Assembly: GCF_042139015.1 (NCBI RefSeq)
Contig: NZ_JBHIKY010000001.1
Span: 124,001-188,000, forward strand
DNA: 64,000 bases
Reading direction: 5' to 3'
From: JBHIKY01 sp042139015
Lineage (GTDB): Bacteria > Bacillota > Bacilli > Bacillales > Marinococcaceae
The notes beneath the pieces were generated by a model. That model ran no database searches. It was given only the letters and a program-made list of their open reading frames with translations, and was not told the origin of the DNA. Below, piece by piece: positions 53,163 to 61,941 of the stretch; position 1 is the stretch's first letter, and every line of letters starts with the position of its first letter. The translations under genes were made by a program, and so were the position numbers.

Positions 53163-54431
53163 TTGAAAAAACGATTCAGTATATTGTTAATAATAATGAT
53201 TGCGGTGCCTCTAGCAGGAGAATTAAAGTTTTATCCATTTGACGATACTTTCAGAGTCAGTTTGGGCACTCCGGTATTTTTCTTGTTTTTGCTGTGGGGA
53301 AAGGGGATTCATCCGTTTATTACAGGTATTTTAACTGGGATGAGTGTGTTTGTTTTCCGTTTTTTTCCTGCTGTTTGGATACATTATATACCTGTTGAGG
53401 AAGCAATGTATCTTCATGTCCCAGCTCTTTTTTATTACGTTATTTACGCCTTTGTATTTCATCTATTGAAATTAAACGAACGGCACGACCAGCCGTTTAT
53501 GATTGGACTGTTAGGGGTCATAATTGAACTTTTTGCCAGCGTTTCGGAAATGACGGTCCGTTTTTTTCTATCAAATCAGGACATTTCTTGGGTAGTCACG
53601 GAAAAACTGATAATCATAGCCTTTATTCGAAGCTTTTTCGTTCTCGGCTTTTTTAATATTTTCAAGCTAAGAGAAGCAAAACTCGCAGAAGAAGAGCAGA
53701 GAAGGCAAAAGGAGCAAATGCTGCTTTATATTTCAAACTTGTATGAAGAATCAGTTCAATTGAAGAAATCGATGCAAAATGCAGAAGAAATAACCCGCCT
53801 CTGTTATGATTTTTATCGTCGGTTACACTCCGTGGAGACCAACAGCTCTCATGCGCAAACGGCACTGCAAATTGCCGGACTCGTGCATGAAATCAAAAAA
53901 GATAACCAGCGGATTCATTCGGGTTTGACGGAACTCATATCTACCGAAAACATGAAGGAATACATGAATATCGAACAGCTATGTAACATCATAATGGTGT
54001 CCAATAGGCGCTATGCAGAGTCCCTGCGTAAACAGATTTCCTTTTCGTTATATGTTGATGGAGACCATCCGCCGTACCATGTTTATTTGGTATTATCGTT
54101 AATTAATAATTTGTTGGCCAATGCTGTAGAAGCCATGAAAGAAGATGGATCCGTATCGCTGCATGTAAAAAGAAAAGATCTATTTGTAGAATTCTGCGTC
54201 AGTGATGATGGCCCGGGCATTGCACCTAGGCTGAAGGAAGTCATTTTTACAGAAGGCTTTACCACGAAATATGATAGGACGGGAAACCCTTCAACGGGTA
54301 TCGGTCTATCGTTTGTAAAACATACGGTGGAAAAATTGGGAGGACAACTCAGGCTTATGAATAATCATAAAGAAACCATGTTCATCGTAAAAATACCAAT
54401 AAATAAAATGATAGAGAAGGAATTAGCATGA
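53163..54431 (+). CDS. GlnK (YcbA)-type sensor histidine kinase
   Basis: A 422-residue kinase with six or so N-terminal membrane helices (to about residue 185), a coiled coil (EEEQRRQKEQMLLYISNLY), a phospho-acceptor HEIKKDNQRIHSGL and an ATP-binding domain (SLINNLLANAVEAM, SDDGPGIAPRLKEVIFTEGFTTK, STGIGLSFVKHTV). This form resembles Bacillus GlnK, which controls glutamine use with GlnL. TTG at 53163 after a GGGGAGG tract gives a typical MKKRFSILLI start; the ATG at 53127 would add 12 residues. It is divergent from aspA and so probably senses aspartate or an amide and controls the symporter/aspartase genes. Confidence 0.85.
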   Translation: MKKRFSILLIIMIAVPLAGELKFYPFDDTFRVSLGTPVFFLFLLWGKGIHPFITGILTGMSVFVFRFFPAVWIHYIPVEEAMYLHVPALFYYVIYAFVFHLLKLNERHDQPFMIGLLGVIIELFASVSEMTVRFFLSNQDISWVVTEKLIIIAFIRSFFVLGFFNIFKLREAKLAEEEQRRQKEQMLLYISNLYEESVQLKKSMQNAEEITRLCYDFYRRLHSVETNSSHAQTALQIAGLVHEIKKDNQRIHSGLTELISTENMKEYMNIEQLCNIIMVSNRRYAESLRKQISFSLYVDGDHPPYHVYLVLSLINNLLANAVEAMKEDGSVSLHVKRKDLFVEFCVSDDGPGIAPRLKEVIFTEGFTTKYDRTGNPSTGIGLSFVKHTVEKLGGQLRLMNNHKETMFIVKIPINKMIEKELA

Positions 54432-55351
54432 TGAATTATTTCATCATAGATGATGACGCAGCTATTCGAGCAATGCTGACGGATATGATTGAAGACGAAG
54501 ATCTTGGAAACGTGGTAGGAGAAGCCGAGGACGGGGCGTTAGTGGATAAAGGCCTATTAGCATTAAAAAAAGCAGACGTGGTCTTAATAGATTTACTCAT
54601 GCCTGGAAGGGACGGCATTGAAACAATACGTGCTCTGGCTGATAAAATACAAGGAAGGTTTGTGATGATTTCGCAAGTAGAAACGAAGGAACTGATTGGT
54701 GAGGCGTATCGTTTAGGGGCGGAATACTACATTACAAAACCGTTGAATCATCAAGAAATTACAGGGATATTAAAAAAAGTAAACGAGCGGGTGCTGTTGG
54801 AACAATCGATTTGGCGCATTCGAGAATCGTTGAACGTATGTACAGGCCACTCGCAGCCTCCGTTCGTATCCTCCTCTCATGCAATAAATATAAAAGAAAC
54901 CGGTCGTTCTCTACTTTCCGATTTAGGCATGTTTGGGGAAGGGGGAAGCGATGATTTACTTAGAATTTTAGAGTTCCTCCAAAAGGAAAAGAAACGACTC
55001 GGTTCATCCTATACATTCCCATCTTTAAAAAAGCTGTTTGCAGAAATCGCTGCTGAAAAATTGGGAAATCAAGCAAAAGAGACAGAAATCAAAAAAGAAA
55101 TGAAAGCTTCTGAACAGCGAGTTCGTCGTGCTCTTTACCAGGCGCTTGTTCATATCGCTTCCTTAGGATTAACAGATTATATGAATCCAAAATTTGAAGC
55201 CTATTCTTCCACATTTTTTGATTTCACAGAAGTCCGCAAGAAAATGCTAGAGTTAGAGGGCAAAAACAAAAATGCAAACAAACCGAGCCGCATTCATATG
55301 AAAAAGTTTATTCAGGCGTTATTTATGGAAGCGAGACAGCTGGTTGAATAA
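54428..55351 (+). CDS. GlnL (YcbB)-type response regulator
   Basis: A 307-residue regulator whose ATG overlaps the kinase stop as ATGA. The receiver domain (residues 1-120) has the acidic IDDDAAIRAML, the phospho-Asp in VVLIDLLMPGRDG and the lysine in ITKPLNH. A linker joins it to a C-terminal YcbB-like domain (SDLGMFGEGGSDDLLRILEF; SEQRVRRALYQALVHIASLG) rather than a LuxR or OmpR DNA-binding domain. GlnL-type regulators activate amino-acid transport genes, and the symporter and aspartase on the other strand are likely targets. Confidence 0.88.
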   Translation: MMNYFIIDDDAAIRAMLTDMIEDEDLGNVVGEAEDGALVDKGLLALKKADVVLIDLLMPGRDGIETIRALADKIQGRFVMISQVETKELIGEAYRLGAEYYITKPLNHQEITGILKKVNERVLLEQSIWRIRESLNVCTGHSQPPFVSSSHAINIKETGRSLLSDLGMFGEGGSDDLLRILEFLQKEKKRLGSSYTFPSLKKLFAEIAAEKLGNQAKETEIKKEMKASEQRVRRALYQALVHIASLGLTDYMNPKFEAYSSTFFDFTEVRKKMLELEGKNKNANKPSRIHMKKFIQALFMEARQLVE

Positions 55352-55381
55352 GAAACGATTTAGAGGGAACCTTCAACAAGC

Positions 55382-55604
55382 GAGGGGCTGTAGCAAAAGC
55401 CCCTTTTTATAGAAAAAGTAGTATCCTAAATAGAAGATAGCAGGGGACAAGTCCGAGACTCCTGTGGGAAGAGCAGCGGCTGAAGATCCGCCGGGCGCGG
55501 GTTTCGCCCGGTTAGCTGAAGCGCTGCCCACGGAAAGCGAAGGACTTGTCCACTGCTTTTTTTTACCATGCAAAAGGGGCGAGTATCAGTTATGATACAG
55601 CCCC
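55382..55604. repeat. Dispersed 223-bp element, copy B (inverted relative to copy A)
   Basis: Reverse complement of the element at 30806-31025, about 90% identical by eye. The left end, GGGGCTGTAGCAAAAGCCCC followed by TTTTTA (55384-55409), is a clear intrinsic terminator for the response regulator gene. The right end read leftward, GGGGCTGTATCATAACTGAT, then ACTCGCCCC and a T-run, is one for transcripts from the right. Inside, GCAGTGGACAAGTCC pairs with GGACTTGTCCCCTGC, so the whole element can form a long hairpin. Confidence 0.86.
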
Positions 55605-55989
55605 ATTTTATTTCGTCTGTGAATAATTCAAGTAACTCCCACTTTTTATTCTTTATATATAATTTTTTCATAAGTACTTGATACATTTATTCAAAAAACG
55701 TTCTGTATCTGTTGTAAAGATCAAAAGAAGAAAAGTGATTGTTGGGATAACTAGTTAATATAGCGTTCTTTCAGGAAGTAACAAATAAGCGAATTTCTTA
55801 TATTTCTTATAAGATTCGCTTTTTGTGTCTTTTTATCGTATATTCATTATTTTATACAATGTTGATTTATCAACTTTCACTTCTTTCGAATACGTGAATT
55901 GTAGTATTGCTGGCTCCTACATAGCTTGCCGCTGCCATTTTAGCGCCCCCCAATGCCCCCACCACGTCCACAGAGCCTTCGAATACCGT
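55605..55989. other. Intergenic region with a terminator-like hairpin
   Basis: AT-rich spacer without a credible gene. At 55787-55822 AAGCGAATTTCTTATA and TTATAAGATTCGCTT pair with one mismatch, and a T-run follows on the plus strand. No plus-strand gene directly precedes it. Confidence 0.5.
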
Positions 55990-56721
55990 TCACACATTTA
56001 CCTGCCCCTCCCGCTCTCTGTTTCTTTTTCTCAATGCAAACGGGACATAAGAAAGCAGAAAGACAGCGAACACCACTACCTCGAGGTTCAGTAGATAATA
56101 CGGCTGCTCTGTACTCCACACATAGTATTCACTTGCAGCGGGAGGACGGTTTAAGAACATATAATTAGCGTCGAGCCGTACATTCAGAAGAATAATAAAA
56201 ACAGAAATAATGTTCAGGCAGAGAAATGAAAAAAAGACACTTCGCAGCCTCGGCCGGTAATTTTTCACGAAAATAAAAAACAATACGGTACACACGATGG
56301 CAAGGTGCTGCGAAAAGAACCGGAAATATTCAATATGCGGAAATCCATTAAACAACACCGGGGTCGCGATGGCCACGACCGCTGGAAACAGGCCCAAAAA
56401 GTAAAAAATCCGAAACAATTTTTGATTGTCCGTACATAATAGAATAATTGCCATAAAAGTGCTTAACGAACAGAGCTCGAGCGGGAGGTGATCTACACGG
56501 TTCCACTCCCCTGTAAGAATCGCTCTGCTGTGGTATGTACTCTCCGTGGCGATAAGAAGAAACAACAGACTGCGCCGCAGCAGCTTCTGCAAAATTGGAT
56601 TACTGCGGATGACGCGGCGGAAGTAAATTAAAAAGGCGGAGATAAGGAGCACAATGCCGACAGCGACCCAATGACTGGGCGAAAACATTTCAAAAGGATA
56701 CGGTGAATCCCCAGCAAACAT
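55990..56721 (-). CDS. YwaF/TIGR02206 family integral membrane protein
   Basis: A 243-residue protein with seven hydrophobic helices. Family features are FSPSHWVAVGIV at the start, RSLLFLLIATESTYHS, the HLPLELCSLSTFMAI motif in helix 3, GFPHIEYFRFFSQHLAI and NYMFLNRPP near the end. Function of the family is unknown. ATG at 56721 after GGAGAGG. It stands alone, convergent with the GlnK/GlnL genes across element B. Confidence 0.9.
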   Translation of the reverse strand: MFAGDSPYPFEMFSPSHWVAVGIVLLISAFLIYFRRVIRSNPILQKLLRRSLLFLLIATESTYHSRAILTGEWNRVDHLPLELCSLSTFMAIILLCTDNQKLFRIFYFLGLFPAVVAIATPVLFNGFPHIEYFRFFSQHLAIVCTVLFFIFVKNYRPRLRSVFFSFLCLNIISVFIILLNVRLDANYMFLNRPPAASEYYVWSTEQPYYLLNLEVVVFAVFLLSYVPFALRKRNREREGQVNV

Positions 56722-56867
56722 TACCTCTCCTCCTTCCCCTTTTACTATATTATACTGACAAATCGGGCACTACGTTTCAATTGATTTTAGAAGGAAGAAG
56801 CAGCAGCCTGAGCTCTTTTCTTAATAAAGCTTGTGTTCCCTGCAAAATAAGATCAAAAGACAATAAA

Positions 56868-56890
56868 AAGACGCTGTTTCATACAGCGCC
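56868..56890 (-). terminator. Terminator after the zinc-ribbon HhH gene
   Basis: GACGCTGT and ACAGCGCC pair around TTCAT with one mismatch. On the minus strand the hairpin is followed by TTTTTATTG, about 60 bases past the stop at 56949. Confidence 0.75.
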
Positions 56891-56948
56891 ATGCACTCCT
56901 CGTATTCACATGATTCAAACCGGTTAATGGTCACCCACGCAAACTTTC

Positions 56949-57275
56949 CTATTTAGGGTTCACTTTTGTATCAGCATTTTTCCCAGTATTGAATGCCAGC
57001 CCCTGTGACTGCAGCTCGTTTCTGAGTATAGGCATCGAACGCGGCCCCATTCCGTGAAGTTGTAATATCTCCCGTTCAGTATAGGCTGATAGCTTTTGTA
57101 AAGATGTAATTCCTTCATGCTCCAGTGCGGATCTGGCAGGACTTGAAAGTAGTGAAAGAAATCCAGTATCCGGTTTCTTTTCCTGTTCACACTTCGGACA
57201 GGTTGGACAGTCACTACTCTTATAGTATTTGTGTCCTTTGTCACATATCCTTAAAGTTTTTTTTGAGGGCGCCAT
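56949..57275 (-). CDS. Zinc-ribbon plus helix-hairpin-helix protein (RpoA C-terminal-like)
   Basis: A 108-residue protein with an N-terminal zinc ribbon (CDKGHKYYKSSDCPTCPKC) and a C-terminal HhH module resembling the C-terminal domain of RNA polymerase alpha (LSSPARSALEHEGITSLQKLSAYTEREILQLHGMGPRSMPILRNEL). This pair of modules usually binds nucleic acid, but the role is not known. ATG at 57275 after AGGAGG. The AraC gene lies 30 bases upstream on the same strand, so the two are probably co-transcribed. Confidence 0.82.
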   Translation of the reverse strand: MAPSKKTLRICDKGHKYYKSSDCPTCPKCEQEKKPDTGFLSLLSSPARSALEHEGITSLQKLSAYTEREILQLHGMGPRSMPILRNELQSQGLAFNTGKNADTKVNPK

Positions 57276-57305
57276 ACGTATTGCCTCCTTTTCTCAAGAA
57301 AAATC

Positions 57306-58163
57306 TTATTTTACGGCAAGCCAAATTTGATTCAATGCATCGGGTCTATAGGGATCAGAATCGGTATAGGCTTCTACGGCTGGTATGTCAGTCACTTCAT
57401 ACCCATTGGACGGAATCCACTCGGTATAAATTTGTTTCCACGCTTCAGGCATGGCAGTTGGTGCAGATCCGTGCACTTCAAAAACCACCCATTTGGATTT
57501 GGGAAATTCCAGGCTTGATAAATCGCTGGGACCTTGTCCCATATGCTCTGCTGCAATCCAGTAATCAATCGAGTTATTCTCCTCATCATAGTTATCCGTG
57601 ATCCCTAATAAACCTTTAATGTCACTATTTATTAATTGACTCAGCCTGTCGACAGTTCCATTTGCGTTGACTTCACCCCAAAATTCAGGTATACCATCGA
57701 CGTCACCATTTGTTCCACATGGACATTCTCTTTTGAGACCCACGACTTGAAAAGCATCTCTTTCCACAATCTGATATTTCATCGGTTCGGCCCCTTTCAA
57801 ATTCACCTGTATGGACAGGCGGTTATAAGATTGAAGCTTCCCAATCCCTTTTCGAGCTGCCCTCGGACTGACCCCATGTTGTTTTCGAAAAGCTTTTGAA
57901 AAAGCTTCAGGAGAGTCGTAGCCATATTTATAGGCAAGGTCAACTATTTTGCCGTCTGTGTTGGATAACTCTTGTGCTGCTAGTGTGAGACGGCGGCGGC
58001 GAAGATATTCTCCAACGGATACATCAGTCAGAATCATAAATGTTCGTTGAAAGTGAAAAGGAGATACATGGGCTTGTTTGGATATATCTTCCATTGTGAT
58101 ATGATCCAGTAAATGTGCTTCCATGTAATCTATCGCCTCCTGCAAAGATTCAACCATTGCCAT
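57306..58163 (-). CDS. AraC family regulator with GyrI-like effector domain
   Basis: A 285-residue protein with two HTH motifs in the N-terminal 105 residues (MEDISKQAHVSPFHFQRTFMIL; IVDLAYKYGYDSPEAFSKAFRKQHGVSPRAARK) and a C-terminal GyrI-like/Bacterial-transcription-activator effector domain. That domain includes VVGLKRECPCG and ends YTEWIPSNGYEVTDIPAVEAY. Such proteins bind small organic ligands and often control drug or stress genes. ATG at 58163 with AAGGAG 8 bases upstream. Confidence 0.9.
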   Translation of the reverse strand: MAMVESLQEAIDYMEAHLLDHITMEDISKQAHVSPFHFQRTFMILTDVSVGEYLRRRRLTLAAQELSNTDGKIVDLAYKYGYDSPEAFSKAFRKQHGVSPRAARKGIGKLQSYNRLSIQVNLKGAEPMKYQIVERDAFQVVGLKRECPCGTNGDVDGIPEFWGEVNANGTVDRLSQLINSDIKGLLGITDNYDEENNSIDYWIAAEHMGQGPSDLSSLEFPKSKWVVFEVHGSAPTAMPEAWKQIYTEWIPSNGYEVTDIPAVEAYTDSDPYRPDALNQIWLAVK

Positions 58164-58251
58164 ATGCCCAGCTCCTTACTCAAATTATATAAAAAAAGGG
58201 AACAGACATCCTGTTAATTTATGCTCTGTTTGGACAGTATTATATCAAAAT

Positions 58252-58303
58252 AAGCGTCAAATAGCTCCCACCTATTTGCGAAGTGGAGAGCTGTTTGACG
58301 CTT
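58252..58303. repeat. Long imperfect inverted repeat
   Basis: AAGCGTCAAA/TTTGACGCTT and AGCTC/GAGCT pair around a 14-base centre containing CTATTTGCGA, with a few mismatches. T-rich tract follows only weakly. It lies between the AraC gene and the FnIII remnant and may terminate leftward transcription. Confidence 0.5.
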
Positions 58304-58347
58304 ACTTTAAATTACCATTTACCGTTGTGTGTTCACAGATAAGGTCA

Positions 58348-58560
58348 TTACTCTACTATTATAGAAGGAGCAGATTCCAGGCCTCCCTCATCTACTGTCG
58401 TGACATAATATGCTCCCATGTTGTTCGATTCTGTGTAGCTCTTCCGTTCATGGGCAGAGATACTATCCACGTGCTCAAACTCGCCTTCTTCTTTTTCTTT
58501 ATAGATTCGGTAGCCGATCACATTGTCTTCTCTTACGGCGTGCCATGTCACAAAGTTTTT
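58348..58560 (-). pseudogene. Fibronectin type III-like gene remnant
   Basis: The minus-strand frame reads KNFVTWHAVREDNVIGYRIY, KEKEEGEFEHVDSI, then YYVTTVDEGGLESAPSIIVE. This matches the strand pattern of an FnIII domain (W at strand B, Y at strand C, YYVTAVD-like strand F) as found at the end of secreted glycoside hydrolases. There is no signal peptide, no good start (only a TTG at 58575 inside a repeat fragment) and a stop a little upstream in frame, so it is a leftover of a larger gene. Confidence 0.55.
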
Positions 58561-58634
58561 CTTTACCGCGGGCAACGCTTCAACTTCCTCGGCAGCTTGT
58601 CGCTGCCTGCGGGATTTTCAGCCGTTGCTTTTTC
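58561..58634. repeat. Decayed fragment of the dispersed element (copy D)
   Basis: GCGGGCAACGCTTCAACTTC and GGATTTTCAGCCGTTGC align with GTGGGCAGCGCTTCATCTAA and GGATCTTCAGCCATTGC inside copy A. The outer ends are missing. It abuts the FnIII remnant, suggesting insertion or rearrangement at that site. Confidence 0.6.
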
Positions 58635-58654
58635 AGAGAGTAGGGCTACCGAGC

Positions 58655-59254
58655 TTAAACTTCTTTCCTTTTTACTTGCTTCATATACACCAGATTATTA
58701 ACACCACTTTTTTCACTGTTCTTTTGAGGTATACGAAGGAACTCTGCAAATCCCAGTTTCTGATAAAGTTTTATGGCGTTTGTGTTAGTATCAGCTACTT
58801 CTAATACATATTCGTCGTATGACGTTGAATCCATTATCGATTTTATCAGTTCAGTCGCCAGACCCTTCCCTCGATAATTTTCCGACGTTGCCACAAACTC
58901 TATAGCACCCATTTTTTCATCTATTTGAAAGGGGTATTTCTTTTTCTCGAATTCTTTCTTGAGAATGACATAAGCAATGCTGCCCATGAAGAAGCCAAGG
59001 TGCTTTCTAAATTCACTATATTTCAATTTGACCGAAGGTATATTGTTTGTAGTGCAGGCGGCTATTGCCGCAATATTGCCGTCAACTATAACCGTATAGA
59101 AAACCTCAGTATTAAACATATGGGCAAATGTCCTGTAAAGTTTAGTTTTATCCTTTGAAAAATAATTCAGCCATTGATAAAAACCATCTACAAAAATAGT
59201 GCTCATCTCATTATTTATATTTCTATCAACTTCACAAGCACGAATAATATTCAC
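58655..59254 (-). CDS. GNAT family N-acetyltransferase
   Basis: A 199-residue acetyltransferase. The acetyl-CoA loop is IEFVATSENYRGKGLATELIKSIM, followed by YVLEVADTNTNAIKLYQKLGFAEF, the common GNAT ending. The acceptor cannot be told. GTG start at 59254 after AGGGGTGT. It starts 25 bases after the DUF418 protein gene on the same strand, so the two are an operon. The gene is more AT-rich than the chromosome around it. Confidence 0.88.
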   Translation of the reverse strand: MNIIRACEVDRNINNEMSTIFVDGFYQWLNYFSKDKTKLYRTFAHMFNTEVFYTVIVDGNIAAIAACTTNNIPSVKLKYSEFRKHLGFFMGSIAYVILKKEFEKKKYPFQIDEKMGAIEFVATSENYRGKGLATELIKSIMDSTSYDEYVLEVADTNTNAIKLYQKLGFAEFLRIPQKNSEKSGVNNLVYMKQVKRKEV

Positions 59255-59279
59255 AGCTTACACCCCTTGTCGTTGCACC

Positions 59280-60443
59280 TCAAAGCTCTTTGTAAGTTAA
59301 ATAATGCATGTACTTTTCTAACGGGCCTTCTATTTGACGACGGTCCATGAAATATGCAATTGACAAAGTAACTGCCCACATGCCGATTCCGAGTATTACA
59401 GAAGTTGTGACAGTTAGAGAGGCACCTATATTGAACGCGATTGGAGACAGTAGTACCACTATCAAAACTTCATGCATGACGAAGAAGGTCAGCGAACGTT
59501 TTCCCATAGATGTGATTGCTTTTACGATTACGCCCCGATATTTCACACCTAACCCCAATAAGCCAAATAGGGCAGCATACCCTACTCCCCCTGCAAAACC
59601 AGTAAGTATATGAATACCGTATGCTGTTCCTGCAGTAAAATAACTAGGAAACCAAACATCATTAATCAGTACGAGTGGGATGGCACCCACGAATGAAAGA
59701 GTTAAACATCCAATCGTTAGTTGCTTCAGAAGTCTTATATGATCCTGCGGGTCAATTAATACGTTTAATTTTCCTAACCAAATTCCCATTAATACAGAGG
59801 GGATGACTGGGAAGAGAAAGTGAGTAAACAATGGAATAATAGGGATAGTTATCAGTCGATCAAGTATTGTATTTAAGTATGTTTCCTGTCCTGTTAAATC
59901 TATCGGTAATCCGTAAGATTGCATACTTATTAAGAGTCCGCCCCACAAGATTGGAATATAAAAAAAACATATTATGGTGGAAATAATCGCATATTTCTTA
60001 ATCTTATGGCTGTCCTTTTTCAAGCTTGAAACTAATAGAAGTCCAGCAATACCGTAGGACATTAAAATGTCCTGTACACCTGCGAGACCAGCGAGTATGG
60101 CGCCGAATAATATTAAATACCAGCAGCGTCTCTTAATAATGCGGTGTGCTGCCTGGGCACCCCTTCTTTCACATTGCTTGCGGTAAATCATAACAAGCCC
60201 ATAACCAAACAGTATTGCGAATAATGGACGTGCCCGATTATCTACGATAATTTCCATTAAAAAGTTTAAGAAGTGGTCTAAAGGCGTACTGCCGGCTACT
60301 TTTGTTATTACCCCCGGCTCTATCATGTACAGAAATAATGGTATATGCGCAAGTATTATCAAAAACAGCATAGATCCACGTGCGATATCTAAAGATATGG
60401 CACGTTTCTTATTGGTTATTTTATCAGTATATAAATCAGCCAT
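59280..60443 (-). CDS. DUF418-type multi-pass membrane protein
   Basis: A 387-residue protein with about 10 hydrophobic helices. It has RAISLDIARGSMLFLIILAHIP at the start, RARPLFAILFGYGLVMIYRK and the C-terminal GKRSLTFFVMHEVL, the pattern of DUF418/acyltransferase_3-like proteins. Several relatives acylate surface sugars, but members with this exact form are uncharacterised. ATG at 60443 with AGGAG upstream. It is co-transcribed with the GNAT gene downstream. Confidence 0.82.
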   Translation of the reverse strand: MADLYTDKITNKKRAISLDIARGSMLFLIILAHIPLFLYMIEPGVITKVAGSTPLDHFLNFLMEIIVDNRARPLFAILFGYGLVMIYRKQCERRGAQAAHRIIKRRCWYLILFGAILAGLAGVQDILMSYGIAGLLLVSSLKKDSHKIKKYAIISTIICFFYIPILWGGLLISMQSYGLPIDLTGQETYLNTILDRLITIPIIPLFTHFLFPVIPSVLMGIWLGKLNVLIDPQDHIRLLKQLTIGCLTLSFVGAIPLVLINDVWFPSYFTAGTAYGIHILTGFAGGVGYAALFGLLGLGVKYRGVIVKAITSMGKRSLTFFVMHEVLIVVLLSPIAFNIGASLTVTTSVILGIGMWAVTLSIAYFMDRRQIEGPLEKYMHYLTYKEL

Positions 60444-60596
60444 AATAATACTCCTAATTTATAGAGTCATGCTCAACTATTCGTGATCTACGACGTGATA
60501 ATGACTTATTTTACCTGCTGCCTCTCAACGTGTAAAACTACAATAAGTACTTTAATAATATCGTAATTATCCAAAGGAAAGGAAGCAGAGCTTAAA

Positions 60597-61856
60597 TTAA
60601 AAAAGATTATAATGCTGATCAAATGTCATATAGTCGAGATCCCCTGCTGGTTCAATTTCTGGATGAGCCTGCGCTTCGTCCAGCATGGCTTCCGAAATAT
60701 AAATGTACTCGAGTTCTAATGTATTTTTGATGCGGATGATTCTCATCCTGGAATAGTCTACGTCAAAGCAGGTTTTCATGGCGGCTTTTATCGCAAGACT
60801 GTCATTTTCCATAACCATGGGGATCTTTACACCCTGAGCAATTTTGTTCGTCAGAGGATTAGGATAGGTAGCCGCAAATTGAATCTTATCAAAAAATCTT
60901 CGTGAACAGATATCAGCGTTTGTCATGCCGTTCGCATTGCCGTGCGATTCTTTCGTAAGGTCGAGAATGGCAATTCTCTGTACAAGCGGCTCGTGTTTGA
61001 CGGAGCCGGAGTAATTTCGCCGGATGATATTGGGATCCATTCCGTTCCCGGAGATATTTTTACCCATTTCATCTACGATAAGTACATCGAAGGGGGAAAA
61101 CAGAATACTCGGCATGAGCTGCTTTGCCTTTTCAAGAAGGACGGGTTCTTCTTTCATGATCTTGTCACCTGGAAGCACGGCAATTTCTGCCGTTTCTTCA
61201 TAAGCGTTTTCTAACACTCCTACCGAAAAGACAATGTTCGATTTATCTAGTAACATTTTCGCCGCTTCTTCTACTCTTTCAGCGATGTTATCAACACCTG
61301 CCTCGTGAATCATTTCAGCTCCTTTCTGCTTTCCTAAACCGACAGCGATCATCTTCGCTAAGCCACTCTCAAATTTTGCCCGAAAGGAGGTGTGCGGTTT
61401 GATTCGTCCAGTGATAATAACCGCGTCCGCATGATAAGCCTCCTTGTCAATGTAGACAGGAAAGCCGCTCTCTGTCACCCCGAGCTGGACCACATCCATA
61501 TTGGAAACAACCGGAACTCCTGTGACAGCCTCTGTTACCCCCAGCTCAGCTAGTACTTCAGCCTGTCCTGCCTCCGTGGCGCCGCCGTGACTTCCCATCG
61601 CAGGTACAATAAACGGCTCGGCCCCGCGCTCTTTGACAGCGGTTATAACTTCAGAAATCAGCTGTGGGAGATTCGCAATCCCCCGGCTGCCAACGGCAAT
61701 GGCGACCCGGTCTCCTGTGTTGATAGTGCCGATAATTTTTTCCTGGTTCAATGCATTCTGCAGCACTCCGGCAATGTCTGATACCCTTTCCCTGGCAAAA
61801 GACTGTCGTACTTTCTGCATTCGCGGAATGTGGATTCCATTAAATAATTGTTCCAT
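60597..61856 (-). CDS. LarA-like (DUF2088) protein
   Basis: A 419-residue protein related to the N-terminal domain of nickel-dependent lactate racemase: RVAIAVGSRGIANLPQLISEV, PFIVPAMGSHGGATEAGQ, GRIKPHTSFRAKFESGLAKMIAVGLGKQKGAEMIHEAG and DEMGKNISGNGMDPN. The histidine-rich HTS and GSHGG motifs are kept. True racemase activity requires the pincer cofactor made by LarB, C and E, which are not in this window, so function is uncertain. ATG at 61856 after GGTGAGG. A TTGTC/GACAA operator-like palindrome overlaps its promoter. Confidence 0.8.
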   Translation of the reverse strand: MEQLFNGIHIPRMQKVRQSFARERVSDIAGVLQNALNQEKIIGTINTGDRVAIAVGSRGIANLPQLISEVITAVKERGAEPFIVPAMGSHGGATEAGQAEVLAELGVTEAVTGVPVVSNMDVVQLGVTESGFPVYIDKEAYHADAVIITGRIKPHTSFRAKFESGLAKMIAVGLGKQKGAEMIHEAGVDNIAERVEEAAKMLLDKSNIVFSVGVLENAYEETAEIAVLPGDKIMKEEPVLLEKAKQLMPSILFSPFDVLIVDEMGKNISGNGMDPNIIRRNYSGSVKHEPLVQRIAILDLTKESHGNANGMTNADICSRRFFDKIQFAATYPNPLTNKIAQGVKIPMVMENDSLAIKAAMKTCFDVDYSRMRIIRIKNTLELEYIYISEAMLDEAQAHPEIEPAGDLDYMTFDQHYNLF

Positions 61857-61910
61857 TCCCTCACCTAACCTCTTTTTTTGAAATATTCATGCAATTTTTA
61901 AGGTAAGGAT

Positions 61911-61941
61911 ATTATAGCAGACATTATAATTGTCAGACAAT
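61911..61941 (-). promoter_or_regulatory. Promoter of the LarA-like gene with GntR-type operator
   Basis: On the minus strand TTGTCT (61940-61935), an 18-base spacer and TATAAT (61916-61911) form a promoter. ATTGTCAGACAAT (61929-61941), a palindrome of the type bound by FCD-family GntR regulators, overlaps the -35 box. The regulator itself is not in the window. Confidence 0.55.
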
